Of a stretch of DNA of 64,000 bases, positions 34,349-43,297 are shown piece after piece. The DNA is taken from contig NZ_JBDIML010000006.1 in the NCBI RefSeq assembly GCF_039614845.1, forward strand, positions 124,001 to 188,000. The letters run 5' to 3'. The position numbers were made by a program, and so were the translations under genes. The stretch's first letter is position 1, and every line of letters starts with the position of its first letter. The notes beneath the pieces were generated by a model. It was not told where the DNA came from and did not search any database. It was given only the letters and a program-made list of their open reading frames with translations. The stretch is from Ornithinibacillus xuwenensis (GTDB lineage: Bacteria; Bacillota; Bacilli; Bacillales; Amphibacillaceae).

Positions 34349-35233
34349 ATGATTATCAATCACAATATTTCTGCATTAAACGCACACCGTCAATTAGGTG
34401 CTAACACTGGTGCAACTCAAAACTCTTTAGAAAAACTATCTTCTGGTCTTCGTATCAACAAAGCTGGAGATGACGCTGCAGGTCTAGCAATCTCTGAAAA
34501 AATGCGTGGACAAATCCGCGGTTTAGAAATGGCTTCTAAAAACGCTCAAGATGGTATTTCTTTAATCCAAACTGCTGAAGGTGCTTTGAATGAAACTCAT
34601 TCAATCCTTCAACGTATGCGTGAACTTACTGTTCAAGCTGGTAACACTGGTACTCAAGAAACTGAAGATCTTCAAGCTATCCAAAGTGAAATCGATGCTC
34701 TAATCGAAGAACTTGGTGGAGAATCAGGATCTAAAGGTATTTCTGACCGTACACAATTCAACGGAAAGACTCTATTAGATGGTTCTTTCGCTTCTGGTAG
34801 CGGAAGTCTTACTTTCCAAATTGGTGCTAATACTACTCAACAATTAAGTGTAAACATTGAAAGTATGGCAGCAAAAGATTTAGGTACTTCAGGACTAAAA
34901 ATCAATGCTATCGATGTAACTGACTTTGAAACAATCTCAGGCGCTGGATCTGGTGGTTTCGATGATCAACTAGCATCAATTGATGAAGCTATCAACCAAG
35001 TATCTACTCAACGTTCTGCACTAGGTGCGGTACAAAACCGTCTAGAGCACACTATCAACAACTTAGGTGCTTCTCAAGAAAACCTAACTGCTGCGGAATC
35101 TCGTATCCGTGACGTTGATATGGCGAAAGAAATGATGGAATTCACTAAGAATAACATCCTTACTCAAGCTGCTCAAAGCATGTTAGCACAAGCTAACCAA
35201 CAACCACAAGGTGTTCTACAATTATTACGTTAA
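34349..35233 (+). CDS. hag: Flagellin (Hag)
   Basis: Main flagellar filament protein, 294 residues. N-terminal D0/D1 (MIINHNISALNAHRQLGAN, then EKLSSGLRINKAGDDAAGLAISEKMRGQ) and C-terminal D1/D0 (ending AQANQQPQGVLQLLR) are canonical, with a short variable centre (about 150-200). Codon use differs from neighbours, with many C-ending codons and few rare ones, as expected for a very highly expressed gene. Transcribed from a sigma-D promoter with a structured, CsrA-type-controlled leader, and closed by a strong terminator. The Maf-type glycosyltransferase and nonulosonic acid genes downstream suggest Ser/Thr glycosylation in the centre. Confidence 0.97.
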   Translation: MIINHNISALNAHRQLGANTGATQNSLEKLSSGLRINKAGDDAAGLAISEKMRGQIRGLEMASKNAQDGISLIQTAEGALNETHSILQRMRELTVQAGNTGTQETEDLQAIQSEIDALIEELGGESGSKGISDRTQFNGKTLLDGSFASGSGSLTFQIGANTTQQLSVNIESMAAKDLGTSGLKINAIDVTDFETISGAGSGGFDDQLASIDEAINQVSTQRSALGAVQNRLEHTINNLGASQENLTAAESRIRDVDMAKEMMEFTKNNILTQAAQSMLAQANQQPQGVLQLLR

Positions 35234-35247
35234 TCGTAATTAAAATG

Positions 35248-35278
35248 AAAGCTCTCTTTTAGAGAGCTTTTTTTTGTG
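35248..35278 (+). terminator. Terminator of hag
   Basis: AAAGCTCTCT and AGAGAGCTTT form a perfect 10-bp stem, loop TTT, followed by a run of T. Confidence 0.95.
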
Positions 35279-35409
35279 GTAACATCCACCATTAGCTGCT
35301 ACAACTATTTCTCCACTCCAGTACATATATTTTCAAACTTTTATAAAAAATAGTAATAAGGTAATTAGAATATCTTATTGGGATACTCCCTTTATAAATA
35401 AGCAAACAA

Positions 35410-35417
35410 ACCGATAT
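35410..35417 (+). promoter_or_regulatory. Possible sigma-D -10 element before the maf unit
   Basis: ACCGATAT (35410-35417) matches the sigma-D -10 consensus GCCGATAT in seven of eight bases, 49 bp before the ATG of the 202-residue gene. A proper TAAA at 15 bp upstream is not present (TTTA and a TAAA at the wrong spacing are), so it is a weak call. Confidence 0.45.
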
Positions 35418-35465
35418 AATAGAAGAATACTGTTACAGAATAATGGAAACTATTTGGAGGTAATT

Positions 35466-36074
35466 ATGAATTTACTATATAAAGATGATCAAATAATTTT
35501 AGAGAATAATGAAGAGGCAATGACAAAAATCTTTGAAAGAATTAGTGAGATTATTAACAAGCAAGATGTTGTATTTAGTCATTTAGTAATTGATGATGTA
35601 GAAGTATATGAAAATCATGAAGCCTATATTATGAGTCATTTAAGTGATATTGATAAGATTGAAATTGTTACGACTAGTACAAGAAGAATGGTATGGGAGA
35701 CCATGACCTCCATACATGCATACTTAGAAAGAGGAATTCCAACCTTAAAGGAATTAATTACGGAGAGCTATGACAAATATACCGAGAAAACATGGGATGG
35801 GATTAATAAATTGGCTGAGTCTATGCAGTTGATCTTACAATTTGTCGAGTTTACAAATAATACAAACGAGTATCCTGCTAATTGGAGTACTATTGAAGAA
35901 AGTGTTAAAGCTTGTCAGGAAAGCTTTCGTAAATTAATGGAAGGAATTGAAATGAAAGATACGATACTAATCTCGGATATCCTTAGCTATGAAGTAGTCC
36001 CAGCTTATGAGGACCTTTATAAGCAGTTAAGTGTATCGCTTGATGACAAGGAGTTCTTACAAAATGTTAATTGA
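35466..36074 (+). CDS. Protein of unknown function coupled to maf
   Basis: 202-residue soluble, acidic protein without signal or membrane segments; largely helical by composition, with a Glu-rich N-terminal half (MNLLYKDDQIILENNEEAM) and a long helical C-terminal part. I do not recognise a family. ATG 35466 has TGGAGGT just upstream. Its end overlaps the start of the Maf glycosyltransferase by 11 bases, a strong sign of a coupled function, perhaps a partner or chaperone for glycosylation. A possible sigma-D -10 lies upstream. Confidence 0.75.
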   Translation: MNLLYKDDQIILENNEEAMTKIFERISEIINKQDVVFSHLVIDDVEVYENHEAYIMSHLSDIDKIEIVTTSTRRMVWETMTSIHAYLERGIPTLKELITESYDKYTEKTWDGINKLAESMQLILQFVEFTNNTNEYPANWSTIEESVKACQESFRKLMEGIEMKDTILISDILSYEVVPAYEDLYKQLSVSLDDKEFLQNVN

Positions 36075-37884
36075 TAATACATTATTCCTACGTGAGAGAT
36101 TTCCTAGCCTCCGGAAGAAGTATAGTGAGTATGAGGATAGTTTAGATACAGAAAAATTGGAGGTCCTCGACTCCAAATCTGGTGCGAAAACCATTAAATA
36201 TGATCAAAAGCTGATGGTTCATAGTCTGTATGATCCAATTCGAGAAGCCGAAAGAATTATTGCTTCCCATGAGGATAAAATATCCGCTGATACGCATGTA
36301 TTCTTTTATGGGGGTGGACTTGGATATCATATTGAGAAGTTCGTAGAAAAGTATCCAAATAATCCGTTTTCTATTTATGAGCCGATACCAGAAATCTTTA
36401 AGGTAATGTCCGAGCAGCGAATACTAAGCTCTGTTATGACGAAAAATACGGCTAACGTATATATCGATTATCGTCAAAATGAATCGCTAGAGCTAATGGA
36501 CGAATTTAGTTCAAGTAATAAAAATATCCATATTATTGTTTTACCTAGCTACGAGAATATTGCGAATCAGCAAGTTCGATTTTTTCAGGAGACTGTAAAA
36601 AGTATCATTATTGGCCGTAGAAGTAACCTACGAACAAATGCAAGGTTTCAAAAGCTTTGGGTAATGAACAGTCTATTTAATATAAAAGAGGTGCTAAGTA
36701 CTCCGAATGTCATGAAGCATGTGGATCACAATGAATTTAAAGACAAACCGGCCTTAATCGTATCTGCAGGTCCTTCATTATCTCAGGATATCGAATATAT
36801 CAAATATATTAAGGAAAATAATTTGGCGTATATCTTCTCTGCGGGATCAGCAATTAATAGCTTAGTCGCCCATGATATACTACCAGATGTCATTTGTACG
36901 TATGATCCACTTCAGACTAATGACAAGGTTTTTAAAGATTTAATTGATAAGAATATCAGTCATTTACCTATGCTATTTGGTTCCAGTGTTGGCTATGAGA
37001 CGTTAAACAAATACAAAGGACCGAAAGTTCATTTTATTACCACACAAGATAGAGCTTCCACATATTTTTTGCGAGAGCAATTAGATACGAAACGAGATTA
37101 TATCTTGGATTCTCCATCTATAGCTATCATGATTTTTCAAGTTTTAAATCGTTTGGGAGTTAATCCAATTATTTTTGCTGGACAAAATCTAGGGTTTTTA
37201 TATGATCGATATTATTCGGAAGAAATAGACTATGAGGTTATTAAGGATAAGAAGCAGTTAGAGAATGCAATTATGATAGAAGATGTTTATGGAAATGAAA
37301 TTAAAACTAGCATCGGCTTAAATAACATGCGTGAGATTTTGGAACAATTTGCTGGCCATTTTAATGGAACCTTTATCAATACAACAAAGGGTGGCGCAAA
37401 AATTAAAGGGATTCCATTCCAACCTATTGAAGAAATACTGGAGAAGCTTTTAACAAAACCAATCACTAAATCAGAATGGTGGATGGATACACCGCTATAT
37501 GACCAAAAAGAAATGGAAAAGAAAATAAAGAATTTATATGATAGCATTGGGAAATTCTTTGGTCTGCTTCGTGAGGGCGAGCGATTAATGGATGCGATTA
37601 AAGCAAACATTAAGGTAAGAAATAAGCAGATAATGCAACGGTTATTGTCGCAGTTCGATCATCTATATACACAAATGCGACAGAATGAATACTATGCTAA
37701 CTTTTTATCCTTCTATATCCGTGTTGATACCCAATTTTTGGCGAATGAGATTAAACGGTTAAACGGTTTTAAGGACTCTTTTGACAAAGGAGAAGGGTTA
37801 TTACGCGTGTTTTCAAATTATATAAATCAATGTAGAGCAGGTAGCTCGGAGTTAGAGGGAATTATCGAACAAGCATTGAAATAA
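36064..37884 (+). CDS. Motility-associated Maf-type flagellin glycosyltransferase (MptE-like fold)
   Basis: 607 residues. The N-terminal half has a Rossmann-like part (DTHVFFYGGGLGYHIEKF). The central MAF_flag10/DUF115 domain shows KPALIVSAGPSLSQDIEYI, FSAGSAINSLVAHDILPDVICTYDP, DSPSIAIMIFQVLNRLG and IIFAGQNLGFLYDRYYSEE, all typical of Maf proteins. These transfer nonulosonic acids (legionaminic, pseudaminic) from CMP-sugars to flagellin before secretion. The start at 36064 has AAGGAG upstream and overlaps the previous gene; the longer frame from 36031 lacks a ribosome site. Next to hag and a legionaminic acid locus, it is the presumed transferase for Hag and possibly the proteolytic flagellin. 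Confidence 0.88.
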   Translation: MLIDNTLFLRERFPSLRKKYSEYEDSLDTEKLEVLDSKSGAKTIKYDQKLMVHSLYDPIREAERIIASHEDKISADTHVFFYGGGLGYHIEKFVEKYPNNPFSIYEPIPEIFKVMSEQRILSSVMTKNTANVYIDYRQNESLELMDEFSSSNKNIHIIVLPSYENIANQQVRFFQETVKSIIIGRRSNLRTNARFQKLWVMNSLFNIKEVLSTPNVMKHVDHNEFKDKPALIVSAGPSLSQDIEYIKYIKENNLAYIFSAGSAINSLVAHDILPDVICTYDPLQTNDKVFKDLIDKNISHLPMLFGSSVGYETLNKYKGPKVHFITTQDRASTYFLREQLDTKRDYILDSPSIAIMIFQVLNRLGVNPIIFAGQNLGFLYDRYYSEEIDYEVIKDKKQLENAIMIEDVYGNEIKTSIGLNNMREILEQFAGHFNGTFINTTKGGAKIKGIPFQPIEEILEKLLTKPITKSEWWMDTPLYDQKEMEKKIKNLYDSIGKFFGLLREGERLMDAIKANIKVRNKQIMQRLLSQFDHLYTQMRQNEYYANFLSFYIRVDTQFLANEIKRLNGFKDSFDKGEGLLRVFSNYINQCRAGSSELEGIIEQALK

Positions 37885-37938
37885 CTATAGACATAAATAA
37901 TTGTATGCAGAAAGTCATAAAAGAAGAGGGTAATAAAA

Positions 37939-38898
37939 ATGAAAAGTGTCGCCATAATAGGTGCTGGACAACTAGGAAGTAGACATCTTCAAGCACTGGC
38001 ATTATATGAAGACCCCTTAACTATATATTTGGTCGATCCTGTTGAAGCGTCCCGTAATCTGAGTAAGGAAAGATTTTCAGAAGTGGATCAATTACACAAC
38101 AAGAATATTGTTGAGGCATCTAACATGGAGAATATGCCTAGCATAATTGATTTTGCAGTCATTGCAACGACATCCACACATCGTCTACTAGCATTAGAGG
38201 AGTTGTTAACAAGGTCAGAAGTAAAATATTTGCTGCTTGAGAAATTTTTATTTCCACAAGAAGCAGAATATAGCACTGCATTAGAATTGATATCTCACTA
38301 TGATGTTGAAGTCTATGTAAATTGCCCAAGAAGGCTATGGCCAATTTACAATAAGATTAAAATGGATATGTCTCATGATACAAATATTAATTTGACAGTT
38401 ACAGGGAGTAATTGGAATTTAGCAAGTAATGCCATTCACTTTATTGATTTATTTGCATTTATAACTGGTGAAAGTGAATTATGTATCCAAACGGATCATC
38501 TTAATTCTGAATTACTATCGAATAAGAGAAAGGGATTCATAGAGTTCTCTGGTACCTTAGAAGGCAATACAAGCAATAATAATCATTTTAGCCTTACCTC
38601 TACTATTGATAGTGTATCTACATTAACTGTCCAATTCGAATCGGATCAGCATAAATATTCCTTACATGAGGGGAATGGTCAGATTAAGATTTATAATTTG
38701 GCGAAAGATGAGTGGTTCATGGAAGAATTTGCTGTGCCAAAACAAAGCGAACTAACTAATCTTGTCTTCAAGGAACTGTTTGAAACAAATTATTGTAATT
38801 TGGTTCCGTATAGGGAATCTGCTAAGCTCCATTTATCTTATCTGAAATCAGTCAATATATTCCTTAATAAAAATAATAAGGAAGGAGTGATTACGTAA
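37939..38898 (+). CDS. Gfo/Idh/MocA-family oxidoreductase (1 of 3)
   Basis: 319-residue protein with an N-terminal NAD(P)-binding fold (SVAIIGAGQLGSRHLQAL) and LLLEKFLFP in place of the usual EKP motif, then the alpha/beta domain (CPRRLWPIYNKIKMDM). Family members oxidise or reduce sugars at carbon positions. The modified EKP motif (EKF) may reduce or shift activity. The stop shares a base with the next gene's ATG. It starts a run of six sugar-modification genes on the plus strand between maf and the legionaminic operon. Confidence 0.75.
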   Translation: MKSVAIIGAGQLGSRHLQALALYEDPLTIYLVDPVEASRNLSKERFSEVDQLHNKNIVEASNMENMPSIIDFAVIATTSTHRLLALEELLTRSEVKYLLLEKFLFPQEAEYSTALELISHYDVEVYVNCPRRLWPIYNKIKMDMSHDTNINLTVTGSNWNLASNAIHFIDLFAFITGESELCIQTDHLNSELLSNKRKGFIEFSGTLEGNTSNNNHFSLTSTIDSVSTLTVQFESDQHKYSLHEGNGQIKIYNLAKDEWFMEEFAVPKQSELTNLVFKELFETNYCNLVPYRESAKLHLSYLKSVNIFLNKNNKEGVIT

Positions 38899-39845
38899 TG
38901 CATGTAGTACTTGTTGGTGCAGGTTTGATGGCAAAAGAATATGGAAAAGTATTAAATGCTTTAGGAGTCCCCTACACCGTTATTAGTAGAGGGCCAGATA
39001 GCGCGAAAACCTTTGAAGCGGAAGTTGGTAAGGAAGTTCGAATAGGGGGACTAGAAAGCAACTATGGTTCTCTTAATGAAGTGCCTACACACGTAATCAT
39101 TGCTACACCATTAGAAAATTTAGAAGAAAATACTTTATTTATTTTGGACCAGGGAGTAAAAAATGTATTAATTGAAAAACCTGGCGCTGTCAGTGTTGAA
39201 GGATTGAAGCGAATCCATGAAAAAGCAGAATACAGGAATGCAAAAGTATTTATTGCTTACAATAGAAGATTCTATTCCTCTGTAATAGAAGCGGAAAAGC
39301 TAATTGCAAAGGATGGAGGACTACAATCTTTTGTTTTTGAATTTACGGAGTGGGGACATAAGATAAAGAATTTAGACAAGTCGACGTTCCAATTGGAAAA
39401 TTGGTTTATTGGTAACTCAACTCATGTTATTGATTTGGCCTTCTTTTTTGGCGGAAAGCCAAAGGAGTTAAGTAGTTATATAATGGGTGGATCGGATTGG
39501 CATCCTACAGGAACTATTTTTTCAGGAGCTGGGATAACTGAAACAGGAAAAGTATTTTCTTATCATGCAAATTGGGAAGCACCTGGAAGCTGGAAGTTAG
39601 AGCTCTTAACCAAGCTTAACCGGTATATATTCAGGCCGCTAGAAGAGTTAAAGGTACAAGCGCTTGGGTCTATAGAAGTATCAAAGATTACAATTGATGA
39701 TTCATATGACATAACATTCAAACCGGGCTTATACCAGCAAGTTAATTCCTTTCTGTACGAAACACCATATTCTAATAGGCTATTAGGAGTAGAAGAAGGA
39801 TTATTAATGATGGAGAATTACTTTAGAATGAGATGTGATAAGTAG
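38898..39845 (+). CDS. Gfo/Idh/MocA-family oxidoreductase (2 of 3)
   Basis: 315 residues, N-terminal HVVLVGAGLMAKEYGKVL and the conserved LIEKPGAVS motif (catalytic Lys in EKP), followed by AYNRRFYSSVIEAEKLI. The Rossmann fold and the C-terminal domain are complete. The start overlaps the preceding stop (TAATG). Likely a dehydrogenase acting on a nucleotide- or CMP-linked sugar of the flagellin glycan; substrate unknown. Confidence 0.82.
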   Translation: MHVVLVGAGLMAKEYGKVLNALGVPYTVISRGPDSAKTFEAEVGKEVRIGGLESNYGSLNEVPTHVIIATPLENLEENTLFILDQGVKNVLIEKPGAVSVEGLKRIHEKAEYRNAKVFIAYNRRFYSSVIEAEKLIAKDGGLQSFVFEFTEWGHKIKNLDKSTFQLENWFIGNSTHVIDLAFFFGGKPKELSSYIMGGSDWHPTGTIFSGAGITETGKVFSYHANWEAPGSWKLELLTKLNRYIFRPLEELKVQALGSIEVSKITIDDSYDITFKPGLYQQVNSFLYETPYSNRLLGVEEGLLMMENYFRMRCDK

Positions 39846-40724
39846 ATGCGAGTATTATTTATTGGGGATTCTCTAGGATTACCTCGACCACATAGAATAA
39901 ATAAGTATGCACCGAATGAGAAGGAACTTGCAGTAGCCTATGAAGAAACTTATTCCTCAATAATTAATATGGAATTAGTAAGAAAATATAATTTAAACCC
40001 ATATGTAGAGGTAATAAATCGTTGTAAACGATTTTATACCATTAAGAATGTATATGAGGAATTCTCAGATCACCTATTCTTTTTTGAACCAGATGTGATT
40101 GTCATGCAAGTAGGGATAGTGGACTGTTGGTTCCGAGAAGAGTTAAAAGGGAAACAACTCGTAAGTAAAGACAACTATGAGATATACTTAAAAAATATAC
40201 TTACACTGTTAGAACATAGACCTAATTGTCGATTAATTATTATTGGCATAGCACCTACCTCTACTAAGATGGAAGATAGATTCAATGGAATTAATCAGGA
40301 GATAGCCACTTACAACACTATATTAAAGTCTAAAATCAATAACAAAAATGTGTTTTATGTTGATATGGAAAAGTACATTAAACCGGATTCTGTCCATGAA
40401 TATCTATTGCCTGATGACCATCATTTAAATAAATATGGAAATAAACTATTAGCAGAACTAATTCAAGACATACTAATTGCATTTATAGAATCTGATAAAG
40501 GCGTAGGTTTTTTCAATCAAGAACAATATAAAAATGCCTTAGATAGTTTTCAAGTATCCTTACAACGTTATCCTTATTACTTAGATAACGTGTACAATAC
40601 TTTAGTGCTAGCTTACCAACTGAAGGAACAGGATATTTTAGAGAAAATCGTTAGCTATATAAAAGAATTTCAGCTAAAGGACGAGAGAATTTTAGAATTT
40701 TTAAATATGGTTAGAGGAAGATAA
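39846..40724 (+). CDS. SGNH/GDSL-type hydrolase with C-terminal helical repeat
   Basis: 292 residues. Block I FIGDSLGLPR carries the nucleophile Ser9, block III lies around MQVGIVDCWF, and the catalytic Asp/His block reads DDHHLNKYGN. After about residue 220 there is a TPR-like helical tail (YKNALDSFQVSLQRYPYY). SGNH proteins next to sugar genes act as O-acetyl esterases or, as partners, O-acetyltransferases. It starts directly after the previous stop. O-acetyl editing of the flagellar sugar is the contextual guess. Confidence 0.72.
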   Translation: MRVLFIGDSLGLPRPHRINKYAPNEKELAVAYEETYSSIINMELVRKYNLNPYVEVINRCKRFYTIKNVYEEFSDHLFFFEPDVIVMQVGIVDCWFREELKGKQLVSKDNYEIYLKNILTLLEHRPNCRLIIIGIAPTSTKMEDRFNGINQEIATYNTILKSKINNKNVFYVDMEKYIKPDSVHEYLLPDDHHLNKYGNKLLAELIQDILIAFIESDKGVGFFNQEQYKNALDSFQVSLQRYPYYLDNVYNTLVLAYQLKEQDILEKIVSYIKEFQLKDERILEFLNMVRGR

Positions 40725-40775
40725 AAGAACGAAGAAAATACGTTTCAAAATAAGATAAGGTGAGTTGTAAATGTT

Positions 40776-41687
40776 ATGAATGTAGTAGTTATTGGATATG
40801 GTTCTATTGGAAGAAGACATTGTCGAATACTTAATGAAATGGGTTATCATGTTTCAATCGTTAGTAAGAGGGATATTAATTATCCATTAAAATATAATAC
40901 GCTTCGTGACGCTATACACACTGAAAAACCAGAATATGTTGTGATTGCAAATGAGACTAGCGCTCACTTGGAGACTTTAGAGTCCCTAGATAACCTGCGT
41001 TATCATCATAAAATTCTTGTTGAAAAACCTTTATATCACCAGAATGTAAAGACAATGTTTCATTTTTCCGATTTGTATATTGGGTATAATTTACGATTTC
41101 ATCCCATCATACAAGCATTGTATAAACACTTGCAAGGGCAAAAGGTGCTGTCTGTCCAGGCGTATGCCGGTCAGTATCTTCCTAATTGGAGACCATCTAC
41201 TGATTACACAAGTTCATACTCCTCTGATAGAAATAAAGGAGGAGGAGTCATTAGGGATTTAAGTCATGAATTAGATTATTTGCAATTCTTATTTGGAGAA
41301 TGGAATGCCTTGTTTGCGTTAGGTGGAAAATGGAGTGATTTAGCTATTACTTCTGACGACACATTTGCAATAGTCTACCAAAGTAAAGACTGTCCTACTA
41401 TTAATTTGCAGATAAATTATTTAGATCACATTGCTCAACGTACAATTACGATAAATACAGTAAATCATACGTATAAAGCGGATTTAATTAACAATACTTT
41501 ACAAATTAACGACCAAATCCATACGTATTCATTAGATGCAGATGAAACTTACAAAAAGCAGCATTTAGCGATTATACATGATGAAAAAGAATTTTTATGT
41601 ACATATGATCAGGGACTAGCAATTGTCAATATGATCGAATCAGCTGAAAACTCCTCAACAGAAAGGGCCTGGATATTAAATGAGTAG
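40776..41687 (+). CDS. Gfo/Idh/MocA-family oxidoreductase (3 of 3)
   Basis: 303 residues, start NVVVIGYGSIGRRHCRILNEMG, catalytic motif LVEKPLYH, and the second domain YIGYNLRFHPIIQALYKHLQG; GGVIRDLSHELDYLQFLFG carries the conserved His/Asp pattern. Ribosome site AAGGTGAG. Its end overlaps the CMP-sugar synthetase by 8 bases, so the two are coupled. In Campylobacter legionaminic (ptm) loci an oxidoreductase of this family accompanies the synthetase too. Confidence 0.82.
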   Translation: MNVVVIGYGSIGRRHCRILNEMGYHVSIVSKRDINYPLKYNTLRDAIHTEKPEYVVIANETSAHLETLESLDNLRYHHKILVEKPLYHQNVKTMFHFSDLYIGYNLRFHPIIQALYKHLQGQKVLSVQAYAGQYLPNWRPSTDYTSSYSSDRNKGGGVIRDLSHELDYLQFLFGEWNALFALGGKWSDLAITSDDTFAIVYQSKDCPTINLQINYLDHIAQRTITINTVNHTYKADLINNTLQINDQIHTYSLDADETYKKQHLAIIHDEKEFLCTYDQGLAIVNMIESAENSSTERAWILNE

Positions 41688-42384
41688 AATATGTACCATT
41701 TGTGCTAGAGGTGGATCAAAGGGAGTAAAAAATAAAAATGTGAAGTTACTATTAAATATGCCACTTATCGCTCATAGTATTAATCAAGCAAAAAAAAGTG
41801 AATTGTTTGATGTAGTCGCGGTAAGCAGTGATAATGAAGAAATCTTAAACATATCGAAGCAATATGGAGCTGATATTGTTGTTGAGAGACCGAAAGAAAT
41901 GGCTACAGATAATGCGGCCAAGCTACCGGTTATCCAACACTGTGTCGAGAGCGCTGAAAAAATAGTCGGTTATCGTTTTGATACGATTGTTGATTTGGAT
42001 GCTACATCACCCTTGCGTTCTTTAGAGGATATAAAAAATGCTACCGCTATGCTGGAAAACTCAGGTGCAAGTAATCTAATAACGGGAGCTAAATCTCGAA
42101 GAAGCCCATATTTTAATTTAGTTGAAATCAATAAACAAGGTTATGTAGGGCTTTCAAAACAACTTGATACGGCAATTACACGCAGACAAGATGCGCCAAT
42201 ATGCTACGATATGAATGCTTCCATATATGCTTGGACTAGGCAATCCCTATTAACTTCTGATTCTGTTTTCCAGTCGGAGACCATATTATTTGAAATGCCA
42301 GAGGAAAGATCGATCGATATTGATTCAGCACTAGATTTTGAGATTGTTTCAATGCTAGCAAATAAAAGAGGAGAATTAATATAA
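41680..42384 (+). CDS. legF: CMP-nonulosonate (legionaminate) cytidylyltransferase
   Basis: 234 residues, family NeuA/LegF/PtmB. The CTP-binding start RICTICARGGSKGVKNKNVK is diagnostic, as are DLDATSPLRSLEDI (metal-binding acidic residues) and the C-terminal ERSIDIDSALDFEIV. It activates the nonulosonic acid made by the minus-strand operon so that Maf can transfer it. It is the only activation enzyme for such sugars in the window. Overlaps genes on both sides. Confidence 0.88.
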   Translation: MSRICTICARGGSKGVKNKNVKLLLNMPLIAHSINQAKKSELFDVVAVSSDNEEILNISKQYGADIVVERPKEMATDNAAKLPVIQHCVESAEKIVGYRFDTIVDLDATSPLRSLEDIKNATAMLENSGASNLITGAKSRRSPYFNLVEINKQGYVGLSKQLDTAITRRQDAPICYDMNASIYAWTRQSLLTSDSVFQSETILFEMPEERSIDIDSALDFEIVSMLANKRGELI

Positions 42385-43205
42385 TGAATTCTTATCTAGA
42401 ACGATTTCATCTTAACGGAAAAACAGCCATTATTACAGGTGGTGCAGGATTACTGGGGCAGCATTTTTCGTCGGGTTTAGCAGATGCCGGTGCATATGTA
42501 GCTATTGCGGATGTTAATCTTCATGAAGCAGAGCGGGTCATGGAGGATATTAACAAGAAGTATCCAGGACGTGCTATGGCAGTTCAATGTGATGTAACCT
42601 CAGAGGACTCCATTAACGATATGATTCATAAAGTAAAATCTCAATACGGAGAGATCAATATATTACATAATAATGCCGCAGGAAAGTCCAGCGATTTAGA
42701 TGCTTTTTTTGCAGATTTCGAGGCATATTCATTGGATCAATGGAAGGAAATAATGGCGATAAATCTCGATGGAATGTTTTTAGTGGCAAAAGCTGTCGGT
42801 AAATTTATGAAGGAACAGGGGAAAGGTGGCTCTATTATCCAGACATCTTCAATATATGGTGTAATGGGACCAGATCAACGAATTTATGAAGGCTCCTATT
42901 ACCTTGAAAGACAGATAAACAGTCCTGCAGTATATTCAGCATCTAAGGCAGGGGTCATCGGGTTAACGAAATATTTAGCGACTTATTGGGCCAAGGATGG
43001 TATACGTGTGAATGCAATTACACCAGGTGGTGTAGAAAGTGGGCAAAATGATACGTTTAAGGAGAACTATAGTAATCGAATTCCTTTAGGGAGGATGGCT
43101 CAGCCAGAAGAAATGGTTGGTGCACTGATTTATTTAGCCTCGAATGCCTCAAGTTATGTTACAGGGCACAACATCATAATTGATGGAGGATTGAATGCTT
43201 GGTAA
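42384..43205 (+). CDS. Short-chain dehydrogenase, PtmA-like
   Basis: 273-residue SDR. Coenzyme motif TGGAGLLGQHF, NNAAG, catalytic Ser in TSSIYGVMG and Tyr-Lys in YSASK; C-terminal YVTGHNIIIDGGLNAW. A PtmA-type SDR stands beside the CMP-legionaminate synthetase PtmB in Campylobacter, and the same pairing is seen here. The exact reaction of PtmA-type enzymes is not settled. The start shares a base with the previous stop. The operon ends at a bidirectional terminator. Confidence 0.82.
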   Translation: MNSYLERFHLNGKTAIITGGAGLLGQHFSSGLADAGAYVAIADVNLHEAERVMEDINKKYPGRAMAVQCDVTSEDSINDMIHKVKSQYGEINILHNNAAGKSSDLDAFFADFEAYSLDQWKEIMAINLDGMFLVAKAVGKFMKEQGKGGSIIQTSSIYGVMGPDQRIYEGSYYLERQINSPAVYSASKAGVIGLTKYLATYWAKDGIRVNAITPGGVESGQNDTFKENYSNRIPLGRMAQPEEMVGALIYLASNASSYVTGHNIIIDGGLNAW

Positions 43206-43232
43206 CATTTCTATTATTATCATAACCAAAAA

Positions 43233-43271
43233 GAAAACGAAGCAATTTTATTGTTAAATTACTTCGTTTTC
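43233..43271. terminator. Bidirectional terminator between the sugar operons
   Basis: GAAAACGAAG and CTTCGTTTTC, extended by AATTT / AAATT after one mismatch, form a stem of about 15 bp between two converging operons. Confidence 0.85.
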
Positions 43272-43297
43272 CTATCTATTTCCTATTGGTTTTCACA

